Assembly: GCA_028583685.1 (NCBI GenBank)
Contig: JAMXIF010000032.1
Coordinates: 8,659,352 to 8,723,351 of the forward strand
Length of the DNA stretch: 64,000 nucleotides
Direction: 5' to 3'
Origin: Petaurus breviceps papuanus
Lineage: Eukaryota > Chordata > Mammalia > Diprotodontia > Petauridae
In this document: one piece after another, positions 42,029 through 53,430 of the stretch
How positions within the stretch are numbered: the stretch's first letter is position 1
How the letters are laid out: each line of letters opens with the position of its first letter
The notes under the pieces: model-generated
Databases searched by the model: none
Seen by the model: the letters and a program-made list of their open reading frames with translations, nothing else
What the model was told of the DNA's origin: nothing
Program-made: the position numbers and the translations under genes

Positions 42029-42295
42029 ACATTTAAATAGTGCTTTAAAGTTTTCCAAATCATTTACATATATTATCTCGTATATATACCTCGTTAGCAA
42101 CAGAGCTTGGCACATGGTAAATAATAAATGCTTTTTTTCATTCATTCATTCATTCCTTTCACCTTGAGTCCTACAACAACATTGTGAGGTAAGTGCTACT
42201 GCTGTTACTATTCCCATTTTACAGAGGAGGAAACTGATAACCAGAGAGGTTAAAGTTATTTACCCATGATAATGAAAAGGATAATGTTCAACCCA
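41995..42295 (-). mobile_element. T-type SINE interrupted by an L2-like scrap
   Basis: 'gacatttaaatagtgcttta' then, after 'cttggcacatggtaaataat' (42100-42175), 'attttacagaggaggaaact'. Confidence 0.7.
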
Positions 42296-42335
42296 AGGAA
42301 ATGATTCCCTAATGGCAAATTTCAAACTACAACCT

Positions 42336-42440
42336 ATCCTTCCTTCCTTCCTTCCTTCCTTCCTTCCTTCCTTCCTTCCTTCCTTCCTTCCTTCCTTCCT
42401 TCCTTCCTTCCTTCCTTCCTTCCTTCCTCCCTCCCTCCCT
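42336..42440. repeat. (TTCC)n microsatellite
   Basis: More than twenty uninterrupted TTCC units, then CTCC units. The purity suggests recent growth and likely length polymorphism. Confidence 0.99.
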
Positions 42441-42489
42441 CTGTCCCTCTCTCCCCATTATTCCCCTCTACATACAGTCTTGCCAAACT

Positions 42490-42665
42490 GAATTGATTAC
42501 CATTTCTAGGTTGTCCAACATTCTCTGCCCTATCTCCTGCCCCCCAACTCCTGTCATCTTTCCTGTTCTTTTGATTATACTGTTTCCTCTGCTTAAAATG
42601 CCCTCCTCCATTCTTACCCCCATCTATGCTTCTCAGATCTTACCTATCCTTCAGGCCCATGGGTT
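42490..42665 (+). mobile_element. L2 fragment
   Basis: 'ctgtttcctctgcttaaaat', 'gccctcctccattcttaccc', 'cagatcttacctatccttca'. Confidence 0.65.
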
Positions 42666-43075
42666 CAAATTGATACTCAGACACTTACTAGCTAGATAAC
42701 AATGGGCCATAGGTAATGTGGTATAGTGGAGGTAATTCTGGGTTTAGAGTCAAATGATCCTGAGTTCAAATCACACCTCTCCCATGTGATCTTGGGCAAA
42801 TCATTTAACCTTTCTGTGTGCCTCAGTTTCCTCACCTGTAAAATGAGGGAGTTGACTAAACGATCTCTAAGGTCCCTTTTAATGCCATCTCTAATACTAT
42901 CATCCCATAAAGTCAATATCTTCTCTGATCACCAGTTGCCTCACCTGTAAAATGGAGATAAAAATGCCTGGAGTCCCAATATCAAGGGCTTATCTCAGGG
43001 TTCAAATGAAATAAAAGTAGATAAAGTTCTTTGCAAATCTTAAAGCTCTATAAAATCTCAATTTGGAATAATAGT
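42660..43075 (+). mobile_element. T-type SINE nested in a T-type SINE
   Basis: The outer head 42660-42702 ('actcagacacttactagct') resumes at about 42928 ('ttgcctcacctgtaaaatgg', 'aaagttctttgcaaatctta'). The inner copy 42703-42925 is complete ('gagttcaaatcacacctctc', 'cagtttcctcacctgtaaaa'). Confidence 0.65.
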
Positions 43076-43092
43076 CTCTAAATTCCATGTTA

Positions 43093-43195
43093 ACACCAGT
43101 AAGGCTGGGGTCAATGTCTTATTTATCTATTTTCTGCAGCCCTTTGACCATAGAAAGTGTTTAACAAATACTTTATTGAGTGAATGAATGGATAA
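43093..43195 (+). mobile_element. L2 3' end
   Basis: 'gtcaatgtcttatttatcta', 'gtttaacaaatactttattg'. Confidence 0.75.
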
Positions 43196-43197
43196 AT

Positions 43198-43398
43198 GGG
43201 TAGAGGGGAAATACAGTGTTTTAATGGAGAGAACACTTGCATCTTGAGTTAGAGGCCATAGATTTGAATCCTGACTTTTGTTTCTTACTGCTTGTTTGAC
43301 CTTGGACAGATCACCTACCACCTCCCTGGGCCTTGGTTTCCCCATCTATAAAATGAATTTTAAGGTATCTTTCAGCTCTAAATCTATAATTCTATGTC
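43198..43398 (+). mobile_element. T-type SINE
   Basis: 'agatttgaatcctgactttt', 'ccttggtttccccatctata', 'gctctaaatctataattcta'. Confidence 0.8.
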
Positions 43399-43399
43399 T

Positions 43400-45080
43400 T
43401 TTTTTTTTAAGAGTTGAATCTTGACCCTTGCCTCAAATCCTATGCTTTTGGAAAGTGACTTACTCCTTTGTGAGGTTAGCCTTGAGAGCTATTGGCAATA
43501 TGGGTCTCTTTTCAGGGAAATCCAGCCAGTGAGGGCTTAGAGTTTTCATCTTCCTCCAAAGAATCTTGATTCTGCTAAACGCCTTGCCTACTGAAGTGTA
43601 AGGCAGTTCCCCCACCTCAGCCCCCACAAACACACCCAGGGTTATATTTTCAGACCTGATTTCTGTGAATTTGGGAGTCCTTAAGTGCAGGGGAAATGCT
43701 GTAGAATTGAGGAAGTCTGTTACTAATTTGGTCCTAAGCTAACTATTCATCACTGATGAAATGAAGTGAATCTCTCCCTCCTGGGAACTTCCACAGAATT
43801 ATGAGACCCTTCCTATATCTTGCCTTGATGACACCATAGTGATTTTTCTTGACAAAGAAGTGGGATTTTTTAAAATTGGATTTCCAAGGCCTTGATAGAA
43901 ACTGAAATCTCATGCAAACATTTTTGTTAGACAGCCATCAGAGCCAAGGTGGGTATTTTCACAGTATTTTCTTGGAGTTGTAACTGGGGGTGGATGGGGG
44001 GTGGGGTGGGGGGGCCTTCCATTGCTCAGAAGATGTGGAGGAAGCTAGCCACTCCCAGGTTTTTATGCAGGAAGCCCTGTAAGCCTTGCCTGAAATATTT
44101 CAGACCCTTTTCTGTTGATCTAACCTAACATTGTAAGGTAAACACACAGGGATGCAAGAAAAATGCATGAGCTGCTTTACTGGAAGTCAGAAGGCTGAAG
44201 GCTATTTCTGGTCCAGTGTCTCTGAATGGTAGTTAGGCTAGCAGTGTGAGAGGCTGGTCTGAAGGGCCGCACTGTACAGGGTGTGGAGTGAAAGAAATGC
44301 TATTGATTTTGATCTCAGAGAGTTACTGAAAACCAAAAGGAAGAGGGGAGCAAGCAGGGAGGGGAGGGGTGTATTTCCAGGTAGAGTAAAACTGAGATAA
44401 GATGCCTGCAGCCTGGGGGGGGGGGGAGTCGGGGGGGGGGAGAGGAAGAGGGCAGCCTTGTTCTCTGTCTTCAAAACTTTTCTAATTGGGCACTAGCAAA
44501 CTTCGGGGAAGTGTGGAGTTTGTTTTCCAGGAAGAGATAATGAATGTTGAAACCTCTTTCTTGTGGCTTGCTTTCATCACATGGCTTTTAAAGTAGACGT
44601 CAGGCAGGCTTTGCTTCGTGTTAAAGCCAAGTCTGGGTAACCAGCCACTCCCTTTGAACTCCGAAAGCTCAGAGAAGGGTCTCACAGTGGCAGCTGCTCC
44701 CCTCTCCCACCTAGAGCTGCCCCACCATGACCATGGAGGGCTCCTTGACAGGAAGGAGGCTTAATAGGTTTCTTTAGGTTTTCTCTACTTAGAACTCAGC
44801 CTCAGAAATTCCACAGAAGGCCTCTCTCTGGTGGGAAGATGGCAGAACATTTCTTCCAATGTTGTCACCCCACAGCAAGAGATGAGAATGATACAGATGA
44901 CTGAAATTACGGTCACAGTGTACTGCACTGTTGGGTCATTAGGAGTAAGGTTCAAAGTGATCACTGGTTCATGTTGGCATGAAAATTCTGCCACATACAA
45001 AACATCTGGTATCAAGAGAAAAGAAAATACACCCTCCCTTAAAAAAATTTAGTTTAATGGATCATTCATTGTTCCTCTGA
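43400..45080. other. Unassigned 1.7 kb with two G-rich tracts
   Basis: No repeat family recognised. G tracts lie at 43986-44014 and 44415-44440. Short frames (44238-44474 minus, 44785-45052 both strands) have no domain. An ATG in good context at 44727 opens only about 16 codons. Confidence 0.45.
43986..44014 (+). other. G-quadruplex-capable tract
   Basis: Four runs of at least four G with loops of one to five bases; fits the G3+N1-7 rule on the plus strand. Confidence 0.7.
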
Positions 45081-45084
45081 AGAG

Positions 45085-45440
45085 TTTAGAAACACAGATC
45101 ATCAAAAATCTGGGACTGAAGGTCATTTAATCCCTTTCATTTTGTAGATGAAGAAACTGAATGAGCAGTTATAGGATTATGGATTTAGAATGGAAGGACC
45201 CTCAGAGACCTTCTAACAGGTGAGGAAATTGAGGCCTAGGGAGTTAAGTGACTTGTCCAAAGTCACATGGGAAGGGTCACAAGATTATAGATCCACAGAG
45301 ATGTTTTTAGTCCAAACATCTTACAGAGGAGGAAATTGAGGCCTAGGGAGTTAAGTGGTTTGCCCAAGCTCATGCAGGTAGTGTCAGGAAGCAGGATCTG
45401 AATCCAGTTCCTAGGACTCAAGAACCAGTGCTTTTTCAAG
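45085..45440 (-). mobile_element. Three T-type SINE pieces in tandem
   Basis: Pieces at about 45085-45165, 45166-45285 and 45286-45440 share orientation. 'gaggaaattgaggcctaggg' occurs at about 45222 and again at about 45329, so the last two may be a local duplication. Confidence 0.7.
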
Positions 45441-45672
45441 GGCAGCTGGGCCTCACAGTGGATAGAACCAGGCCTGGAATCAAGAATTCAAATCTGGCCT
45501 TAGACACTTACTAGCTGTGTGACCCTAGGCAAGTCATTTAACCCTGGTTGCCTCAGTTTCCTCATCTGTAAAATGAGCTGGAGAAGGAAATGGCAAAACT
45601 ATTGCAGTCTCTTTGCCAACAAAGCCCCAAATGGACTTACAAAGAGTTGGACACAACTGAAATGATGATGAC
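45441..45672 (+). mobile_element. M-type SINE, full length
   Basis: 'ggcctcacagtggatagaac', 'ctagctgtgtgaccctaggc', 'aagccccaaatggacttaca', 'gagttggacacaactgaaat'. Confidence 0.95.
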
Positions 45673-45765
45673 ACTTCAGATGAAATGACTTATCCAAGGC
45701 CACACAGGTAGCAAATGATGAAACAAAAACTCTCTCAAGTCCTCTAATTTCTCATCCCATACTCT
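45673..45765 (-). mobile_element. T-type SINE fragment
   Basis: 'atgacttatccaaggccaca' and 'caggtagcaaatgatgaaac'. Confidence 0.55.
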
Positions 45766-46024
45766 TTCTATTAAAACACTTTCAAGTCTTTTTATTTTTA
45801 TTTTCCTTTTTTTTTTTTTTGCACTAGCCCTGACTAGAAAAAAATGTAGGAAGGACAAAAATCTTTGATTTTGAAAGACAGGTTACAGGGACCATTCAAT
45901 ACAGAAATCCCCCTCTAGTCCACCCCTGGGAGATAGCCCTAACTCATTCCTTTTTGAGGCAATCTTTCCATCCTTGGACTTGAAAACTGAGTGGTCGGAC
46001 TCCCTCCAATTTAGGATTGTTGAT

Positions 46025-46205
46025 GCAGAGCTGAAGAAATTCCAGAGACCATCTAGTCCAAACAAATTCATTTTACAGATGAGGAAACTGAGGTAAGTTT
46101 AATGGAAGTTAAACAATCTGCTCAAGGCAACACAGGTTCTAGGTATCAGAGGGAGGCTTTGAACCCCAGGTCATTGGTCTCCAAAGACACTATTCTTTTC
46201 CACTT
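46025..46205 (-). mobile_element. T-type SINE
   Basis: 'cagatgaggaaactgaggta', 'tgctcaaggcaacacaggtt', 'ggctttgaaccccaggtcat'. Confidence 0.8.
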
Positions 46206-46496
46206 TCTCTTCATCTGCTGGTCCTAGTTTTCATCTCTGGAGTGGAGTAGAGTAAGTCCCATGCCTCTTCCATATAAAATCCTTTCAGGTAAAGACAATC
46301 ACCCTTCTGCCCCTTTCTTTTTCTTCCTTGGTTTCTTTTTCTTTTTTCTTTCTCTTCCTTGGTTCCTTCAATCAATCATTGTAAAATGCAATCTATGATT
46401 TGTCCCTCAGTGACAGAAACAGGATTAGAACCTTGGTGGCTGTATCTCTCTCCTCATTCCTTTCTCCTCCTCTGTCCCAATTCCCATTCATCTAGC

Positions 46497-46688
46497 CAGG
46501 GGTGGGAAACCTCCTTCCTCAAGGCCACCTGTGACCTTCTAGGTCCTTGGGTGCAGCCTTTCGACTGAGTACAAGTTTTACGAAACAAATCCTTTTATTG
46601 AGGGAATCTGTTCTGTGAAGTTTGGATTCAAAGGGCCAAGAACCTAGAGGAGCCCATGTAGCCTCGAGGCCACAGTTTCCCCACCCCT
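46497..46688. mobile_element. hAT-type palindromic MITE
   Basis: Long form: CAGGGGTGGGAAACC start, 'ctgttctgtgaagtttggat' centre, 'tttccccacccct' end. Imperfect 8-bp duplications CATCTAGC and AAACTAGC flank it. Confidence 0.9.
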
Positions 46689-46854
46689 AAACTAGCTTCT
46701 AGTCTTCTGGAAAGAAGACCATTACTTCATATTCTCACTGTCCTGAATCGTCTTCTTCAGAGAAGCTCACTGGGGTTTAAATATTTACTTCATTTTTCTC
46801 AGTGCTTCTCCACTCTCTGGTTATGTTTTCTCCTCTTACTGGTGTCAACAAGAG

Positions 46855-47042
46855 ACAATATGTCAGAAGGTGTTGGACTTGGAGTCAGGGGTTTGACTCC
46901 CACTTTAGACATTTACTATTTGTGTTACCCTGGGCAAGTCACTTCTCTTAATAGGGGCCTGAGTTTTCTCATTGGTAAAACCAGGTGAAGCAGCTGGATC
47001 CAAATGACTTTGAAATGTTCCTTTCATCTTTAAATCTATGAG
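46855..47042 (+). mobile_element. T-type SINE
   Basis: 'ggacttggagtcaggggttt', 'ttaccctgggcaagtcactt', 'ttcatctttaaatctatgag'. Confidence 0.8.
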
Positions 47043-47084
47043 CAGGAGCTCCAGCATGCAACAGCTTACCACACCAATCCAAAT

Positions 47085-47160
47085 GTCTGTGCCAGGCCTT
47101 GTACTCTGCCTGACGCAGTGATTGGCACATAAGCACTCGATAAATGCTTATTGACTCATT
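47085..47160 (+). mobile_element. L2 3' end
   Basis: 'gattggcacataagcactcg' then 'ataaatgcttattgactcat'. Confidence 0.75.
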
Positions 47161-47229
47161 GTCCTAGCAACTACGGGGAATAAAAGAATAAAGACACATG
47201 CTCTGTCCTCAAAGAGTTTAGAGTCAAAT

Positions 47230-47528
47230 AATTATTACAACCATCACAAGGGACCTGGTGCCTTGGGTTGAAGAGAAGCCACTTAAAACCAGGGGTAGCT
47301 TCTGAGGTCCCGTAGTCTGTGACTTTGTCACCATCCAGAACTACAACGAGGTCAGGGATATTGGATTGTGTTCCACGGTGTCAGAGTCACAGACAGAACC
47401 ACCCAGAGCTTCCCACCCCCACCCAAGGGTGTTAACCTGATCTGGGGATGTGTTTCCTTTCCGGACCAGTAGCCACCAACCCTCAGCAGTCTAGAAGTCT
47501 AGAGGCACCCTGAGAAATTATATGCTTA

Positions 47529-47562
<34 letters not shown>

Positions 47563-47890
47563 CACACACATTCACACAACACTCACTTTTTTCTCAGATA
47601 TAAACATTGGTAGTCACAGCTCTTCTGCTGTTTCAGCCCATCAAAATTGGGTCCCTGGGAATTCTAGTCACTTTTCTCTCTTCCTTCTTTAGGTGTCAGA
47701 GACAAATCGCTGGTCTGTCTTCTAACAATATCAACTAACCTTGCCATTCTTGTTCAGAGTGAGTAGATTCTACCCTGTTGAGGCCTTCTGAGTCTTTTAG
47801 TACTTTTCCAAGTTACTCCAGCCAAAATCTGGGAGTTTTCCCAGTCTATCGATGTCAGGTCTGATTGACCCTAATCAGCAAACAAACATG
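47230..47890. other. Unassigned sequence with a CA microsatellite
   Basis: The (CA)n run with a few CT interruptions covers 47527-47580. The rest has no recognised feature. Confidence 0.55.
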
Positions 47891-47894
47891 GTAG

Positions 47895-48105
47895 CAGGAA
47901 AGAATGACTTCACTATCCATACCCCTTACCCTAGAGATCCCAGTGCTGGAAATACATGTCAAGGAAGTAAAAGAAAACTGAAAGAAAATAGAATGTACAC
48001 TAAAATATTCATAGCAGACTTTTTGTAGTAACAAAGAACTAGAAATCTATCCATCTCTCAGGGAATGGCTAAACAAGTTGTGGGGCACAAATATAACGTA
48101 ATATC
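47895..48105 (+). mobile_element. L1 ORF2 end fragment
   Basis: 'ctaaaatattcatagcagac', 'cagggaatggctaaacaagt', ending before the 3' UTR. Confidence 0.75.
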
Positions 48106-48261
48106 ATCACTCTCATCCTTTTATCTACTTCTCCTTCCCTGAAAGAGGGGCTGATCTATTTGTCAAAATTTGAAAATACATTTAAAGAGAGGAAAGGGGG
48201 AAACAGGAGAGAAGGGGGCCGGGGAGTAGAGTGAGAAAGTCAGACAGGAAAAGAAAGAAGG

Positions 48262-48535
48262 GAGTGAAATAATCATAGCTAGCATTTATATAGTACTTTT
48301 TAAGGCTTGCAAAACACTTTACAAATGTGATCTCATTTGGTCCTCACAAGGATTCTGTGAGCTAGGTACTAGTATTATCCCCACTTTACAGACAAGGAAA
48401 CTGAGGCTGAGAGATTAACTGACTTGCCCAAGGTCACATAGATAGTTAAAAATCTGAGGCAGGATTTGAACTTAGGTCTTCCTGAGTCTTTATAACTCAA
48501 AGTCAAACGTTATCCACTGTACCATCTAACCAATG
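48262..48535 (-). mobile_element. T-type SINE, full length
   Basis: The best preserved T copy: 'atagctagcatttatatagt', 'aaacactttacaaatgtgat', 'cagacaaggaaactgaggct', 'gacttgcccaaggtcacata', 'ttatccactgtaccatctaa'. Confidence 0.95.
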
Positions 48536-48539
48536 GTAT

Positions 48540-49045
48540 GCCAACATAAAATTCTGAAAGCCTTAAATTTGGAAAATTTCCTCTTCAAAGTAAACATTTA
48601 GGCTCTGTTTCACTGCATAAAAAAAAAAAAGAAAACAATTTTTTTGCCACTTCCAATGAGATAATCACAACAGTGCATTAAAAGCTGTGGAGAGGTTTCA
48701 TCATCACGACTCTCATCATTCAAGGTTAACAATTTCCTTCCTCTCTCATTTAGGGAGCAGAAATCACCCTTTCAAATTGCTCACATTTAAACTTCAGTCC
48801 TCAAGCCAAAACAATGAAGCTGAGCTCTCTAAGAATGATTCAAAGATGCTGATTTACCAAGGCTGGCTATATGCAACTCAGCTCTTTGCGGGAATCCAAA
48901 GTCAACCAGTGATGGGCATGAGCAGACAGACACTCAAGAAATCAGCCAGTGGATCTGCAGGAAGTGTAGCAACCCATGTTTCTAATGCCAGTATTAGGTT
49001 TTCCAGGTCCTGCGGAGAGGAGAATTTAAGTGTATTGACCAGAGT
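48540..49045. other. Unassigned sequence
   Basis: A plus-strand frame at 48687-49094 (135 codons) runs from unassigned DNA into a SINE and has no known domain. Confidence 0.5.
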
Positions 49046-49049
49046 TGGT

Positions 49050-49210
49050 GGTGAGCCTAGAGTCAATGACCCTGACACTTACCAGCTCATGTAGAAGGGA
49101 GAAGTCATCACTTCTCTGAGGTTCATTTTCCTTACCTGTAAAATGGAGACAACAATATCTGTGCTACTTACCTAGCAGAGTTGTTGTGAGAAAGGCATTT
49201 TGTAAGCCTC
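49050..49210 (+). mobile_element. T-type SINE
   Basis: 'ttcattttccttacctgtaa', 'tacttacctagcagagttgt'. Confidence 0.75.
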
Positions 49211-49397
49211 AAGTGTGAACTTTTTGCCTCAGTGGAAAAGGGCGATGACAGAAGGAAGAGTGAAATGAAGTTAAATGAAATGTCCCTAGTAGATGCGAGG
49301 TGGGCTCATAGAAATGTCCTGATCTGGAAAAAAATGTGTTCAGACTGGAGGGTATAGAATCTGTCTGCAAGACTAAACTCCCAATAAGAAAAAAAAA

Positions 49398-50047
49398 AAC
49401 CTGGAAATAGAGTGGGTCCCCATTGACTGGGGAGTGGTTGAACAAATTGTGGCATGTGAATGCAATGTAATTGCATTACAAGTTATTGCATTGTAAAAAA
49501 TGACTGCTATGAGGAATACAGAGAAGGAAGGGAAGATTTTATGATCTGATGCATAGTAAAGTAAGCAGAATCAAGAGAACTTTATACATGGAATAATAAT
49601 GTAAGTGAAAAAAAAAATACTAACAGAAAGCTGGACTCTGAGTAATTGTAATGGCCCATCTTGGTCCCAGAGACCAGACAATGAAATGCACCTTTCTCTT
49701 TTGCATAGAGAACAATGGGTACAGACCAGGGGTGGGGAACCTGTGACCTTGAGGCCACATGTGGCCCTCTAGGTCCTCAAGTGAAGCCCTTTAATCAAAT
49801 CACAGAAGTTTGGATTCTGTCAAAAGGTCACACTTGAGGACCTAGAGGGCAAGGCCACAGGTTCCCACCCCTGGTACATAATGTTACATGTGCTGACAGG
49901 TGAGGTGACATATATCAGTTGGTTTTGCTTAACCCTTTTTCTTTGTTTTACAGGAAAGATTAATGTGGGGTGTGGGGACGGGACAGGAAAAGGCATATGT
50001 GGAAAGTACTGTTATGTAAAAAACAAAAGACTTCAATAAAACCTTTT
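49398..50047 (+). mobile_element. L1 3' end with MITE insert
   Basis: 'ccattgactggggagtggtt', 'aagtaagcagaatcaagaga', 'gtaatggcccatcttggtcc', then after the MITE 'caaaagacttcaataaaacc'. The closing text matches the L1 end at 50205-50492. Confidence 0.85.
49727..49873. mobile_element. hAT-type palindromic MITE
   Basis: CAGGGGTGGGGAACC start and CCACCCCTG end, with arms 'ctctaggtcctcaagtg' and 'cacttgaggacctagag'. Flanks GTACAGAC and GTACATAA agree at six of eight positions. It splits the L1 3' UTR. Confidence 0.9.
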
Positions 50048-50119
50048 TTCTTTTTAAACTTCAAACTCTTGATTCCTCCCATTCTTGGATTTAAAATTTG
50101 TCTTTCTATGAACAAGTCT

Positions 50120-50204
50120 TCAGTGACTCAAATTCGAGCTCTAGTTACCTGTCTGATGTTACCCTTCTGGGCCTCAATTTCATCATCTCCAAAATGAGGC
50201 ATCT
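50120..50204 (+). mobile_element. T-type SINE fragment
   Basis: 'gggcctcaatttcatcatct' and 'ccaaaatgaggcatctggga'. Confidence 0.65.
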
Positions 50205-50492
50205 GGGAAGCTGAACACTATGTAATTGCAAGGACCCATCTTTGGCCCAGAGGAAAGCTGAGGAAATTGACCTCCTTCCTTTTATTGGGGAAGGGGAGGG
50301 ATCTGTCTAAGGGTTGGAATGTCCCATTGCTGTCAGATGAGATCAATGTATCAGGTAGCTTTGTTTAACTGTCTTTTCTTTGTGACAGAGAAGTTTTACA
50401 GAGCTGGCACTGTGTGCTGGGAGACTTATATCCAGAAAAACTGTGATGTAGAAACAAAAGGCATTCATAAAGCCTTTAAGAAATGAAAATAA
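50205..50492 (+). mobile_element. L1 3' UTR, truncated
   Basis: 'gaacactatgtaattgcaag', 'gacccatctttggcccagag', 'aaaggcattcataaagcctt'. Confidence 0.8.
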
Positions 50493-51105
50493 AATAGTGA
50501 GTTCAGTTGGACAATCTCTTGCAGCAGCTCTAAATGCTATGATTCTATGAGGCTACTATGACTAAGTGAGCTCAATAAAGCCTTTTGGGATGCCAAGTAG
50601 GCCAAAGTCACAGGCTCTATCCCATGGCAAGTCCGTTGGACTCACCACCTTCTTCTGTTCTGACCCACAGAAATCAAAGAGATCTCTCCACCAAAAGACA
50701 TGAGGGTCAAATTCACACCATGGTTCAGGAATGGCACTAGGTGAGAGTGTGTACAAACCCATTCCAGCTGCTAGAAAAACAATGTAAATTCCACAAGTTA
50801 GCAATGGGCAGTCACCAGGAGTGTTATCTTTGTATGGTAAAGACAGAAAGGTTACTGGTTTGTTTCCAAGACTGGCCTAGTCTTGTGCTCAGGACCCTAG
50901 AAACAGTCATTAGGGCTGAGATTGACTAACCATTTCCTGTTCTGTCACTGAGATAGCAGGAAAGCAGTCATTTCTATCAGAGTCCTATCCCCACAGGAAC
51001 CAACCAGTTCTGGACAGGATCTCTTCCAAGGTTCTGTTTATTGACAGCTTCCAGCCCAGCTGGGCTTAATGAGGGAATCAGAGAAGCAAAGATCTTGAAT
51101 GATTG
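50493..51105. other. Unassigned sequence, no gene seen
   Basis: Frames at 50562-50929 on both strands lack recognisable domains. Confidence 0.5.
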
Positions 51106-51109
51106 GGAA

Positions 51110-51240
51110 CTTCAATTCAATTCAGGCCACATTTTATCAAATGCCTACTATGTCCTGGCCACAGCTAGGTATTGTCGATACAAATTTCTAAAAAATGAAA
51201 GTAGTCCCAGACCACAAGGGACTCACATTCTATCAAAATG
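51110..51240 (-). mobile_element. L2 3' end
   Basis: 'gccacattttatcaaatgcc', 'tactatgtcctggccacagc', 'accacaagggactcacattc'. Confidence 0.75.
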
Positions 51241-51569
51241 TCAAATTTACCCTCTTGTTTTTCAAATCTATGTCCCTGCAAAACAGGGTGAAATTGAAAT
51301 ACAGCAAGGTGGGATTTCTGGAGATTTGGGAATCTACCACAAAGAGGTAAGTTGTGGGTCAAGAATCCTAGAAAAGTTAAAGTGCTATGAAAACAGGAGG
51401 GATCACATATTCCTCACTGCTTTTCTGGTTTCCTTATCAAGAAGATGGGGTATGAATGGGGAAGAGGGGGGCAGGAAGTCTAGATGATATATTCCTTAGG
51501 CTGGAAACCATCTAGTCCTTCCTTCTGCCTCCTGTCAGGTCTGTACTTAACCATTCATTGACCATATGG

Positions 51570-51728
51570 TACTAAGGGAAAAGTGCTGATTCTGGAGTCA
51601 AAAGACCTGAGTTCTAATTCTGTCTCCAACCCTTCCTACATATGAGACCTTGGCTAAATCACTTCACTCTGAGCCTCAGTTTCTAGGCCTCCACTTCCTC
51701 AGTCTGTAAAAATGAAGTGGATTGGAAT
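51570..51728 (+). mobile_element. T-type SINE
   Basis: 'ctgattctggagtcaaaaga', 'cctgagttctaattctgtct', 'cactctgagcctcagtttct'. Confidence 0.8.
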
Positions 51729-51867
51729 TTGGGTTTCCTTCTGTTATCTATGTTTCTTAGGAGTTTATACTCTTTTTTTGGGAAGAGGTTTCACTTTTTT
51801 TCTGAATACACCTCATTTGGATACCCTGGCAGAATTGGCTTTAGCAGGTTGTTTGTGTTGTGTTGTG

Positions 51868-52093
51868 TTGTTATTGTTCAATTGTGACCCTTTGCACACC
51901 AATACCATGCATGGGGTTTTCTTAGCAAAGCTACTGGAGTGGTTTGCCATTTCCCTCTCCAGTGGGTTAAGGCAAGCAGAGGTTAAATGACTTGTCTAGG
52001 GTCACATGTAAAGTGTTTGAGGTTGTATTTGAACTCAGGTCTTCCTGATTCTAGATGTGTTGCTGAATCCACTGTAATGTCTAACTGCCCCCT
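51868..52093 (-). mobile_element. M-type SINE
   Basis: 'gttgttattgttcaattgtg', 'ttttcttagcaaagctactg', 'gaactcaggtcttcctgatt', 'tgtctaactgcccc'. Confidence 0.9.
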
Positions 52094-52234
52094 CCCCATT
52101 GGCAGTAGCAACAAAATACTTAAGACTCCCCAAATATTTAGGGCAGAGGGAGCAAATCTGGATGATTAGTCTTATGAGTGATGATAGAATGTGAGAGGCT
52201 TACAGATCACATAGTCCAAGACATTTCATTATAC

Positions 52235-52600
52235 AGATCAGTCAGTCAATCAGCAAGCATTTATTAAGCCAAGCACTGTGTTAAATGATGAGAATGCAAA
52301 TACAAGCAAAATTTTTAAAAGATAATCCTTGCCCTCAAGGTACTAATATTCTAATGGGGGAAGATAATAGACAACACATAAAAAGAAGTTGATAAAGGGT
52401 GTGAGAAGGAAAAAAGCAGAAAATAGCAGAACAGGCTGGTGAGAAATGAAGAGATGGCTAGCCAGGGTGCCCTCCTTAAATGAAAATTCTGGAAGGAGTT
52501 ATTTAATCAGAAGGAGAGGCCAGGGCAGAAAGTATTTCTGAGGTGTTAATGGTAAAACAGAAGTCATCTTCCAGAATGAAAAGGTTTCTGGGTCATAATA
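52235..52600 (-). mobile_element. L2 LINE 3' region
   Basis: 'cagtcaatcagcaagcattt', 'ttgccctcaaggtactaata', 'ttaaatgaaaattctggaag'. Confidence 0.8.
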
Positions 52601-52609
52601 GAGCAGGGC

Positions 52610-52735
52610 GTAGTACAGCTTGGTGGGAAATGATGAAACTGAATCTCAAGGATATCAAGAGACTTGCTCAAGGTCATACATCCAAGTCATGACAGAGGAG
52701 GGACTAGGGGCCAGGTCTTCCTCCTTTCCAGTCAC
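52610..52735 (-). mobile_element. T-type SINE fragment
   Basis: 'agacttgctcaaggtcatac' and 'actaggggccaggtcttcct'. Confidence 0.65.
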
Positions 52736-53430
52736 CGATAGATCAGAAAGCATCCAGGCTACCCTCCATTACTCACCATCTGTCTATGTTCTTTACCAGC
52801 TATTAGGTAAGAATTTTGTTGTGGCTTGAAACCAAACACACTGGCAGACCTGGAGCCTTTCCTCCCAAACCCAGCCCCAGCTTGGCAGGAAATAAAATGT
52901 AGGAAGGGTCTCTTCTTCCTGCTAGCTCAAAGTAACTTTATGCTGAGTTTTCCTGGGATGAGGATTTAGGAGCCCAGATGGGGGCATATGAAAGATATGA
53001 AAGTGATAGCTCCAAGAAATAGAGAACTTTACAAATCTGCTCTCTTTGACATTGGGAAACTGGTCCCCTGCTAGGCTTGATGGCTTCCATCATTTTTCCT
53101 CTTTCCTCATCAACTGAGAAGGTACATGAAGAAAGGAAGCTGTTTGTTGCCACAGAAGTTTTGTCAGCCTAGGTCACAAAGTCCTCGGCTTGGGTGAATG
53201 TTGAGGGAAGAAATAGGGAAGAAGGAAGAGCAGTATGTCAGCTTGTCTCTCAGGGGACTCTGTTCCCCTCCTCCTCACCCAGTATCACAGAATCTCCTAA
53301 CTGAAGAAACCTCAAATGTCATCTAATCAACAAGAATCTGCTCTATACTACCCCTGACCAGTGTTTCATTCATCCTAGGTTTTGTTTAAGACTCACTTCA
53401 GATTCTTCCTGCTACAGAAGGTCCATCCTA
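52736..53430. other. Unassigned sequence, no gene seen
   Basis: No repeat or coding signature beyond short random frames. Confidence 0.5.

Noticed and set aside
42336-42440. Possible CRISPR-like or satellite array
   Set aside because: It is a pure TTCC microsatellite with no spacers, and the genome is mammalian.
44727-44777. ATG in strong Kozak context
   Set aside because: The frame closes after about 16 codons and no exon structure is visible.
48687-49094. 135-codon plus-strand frame
   Set aside because: Its C-terminal part is a T SINE and the rest has no recognised domain.
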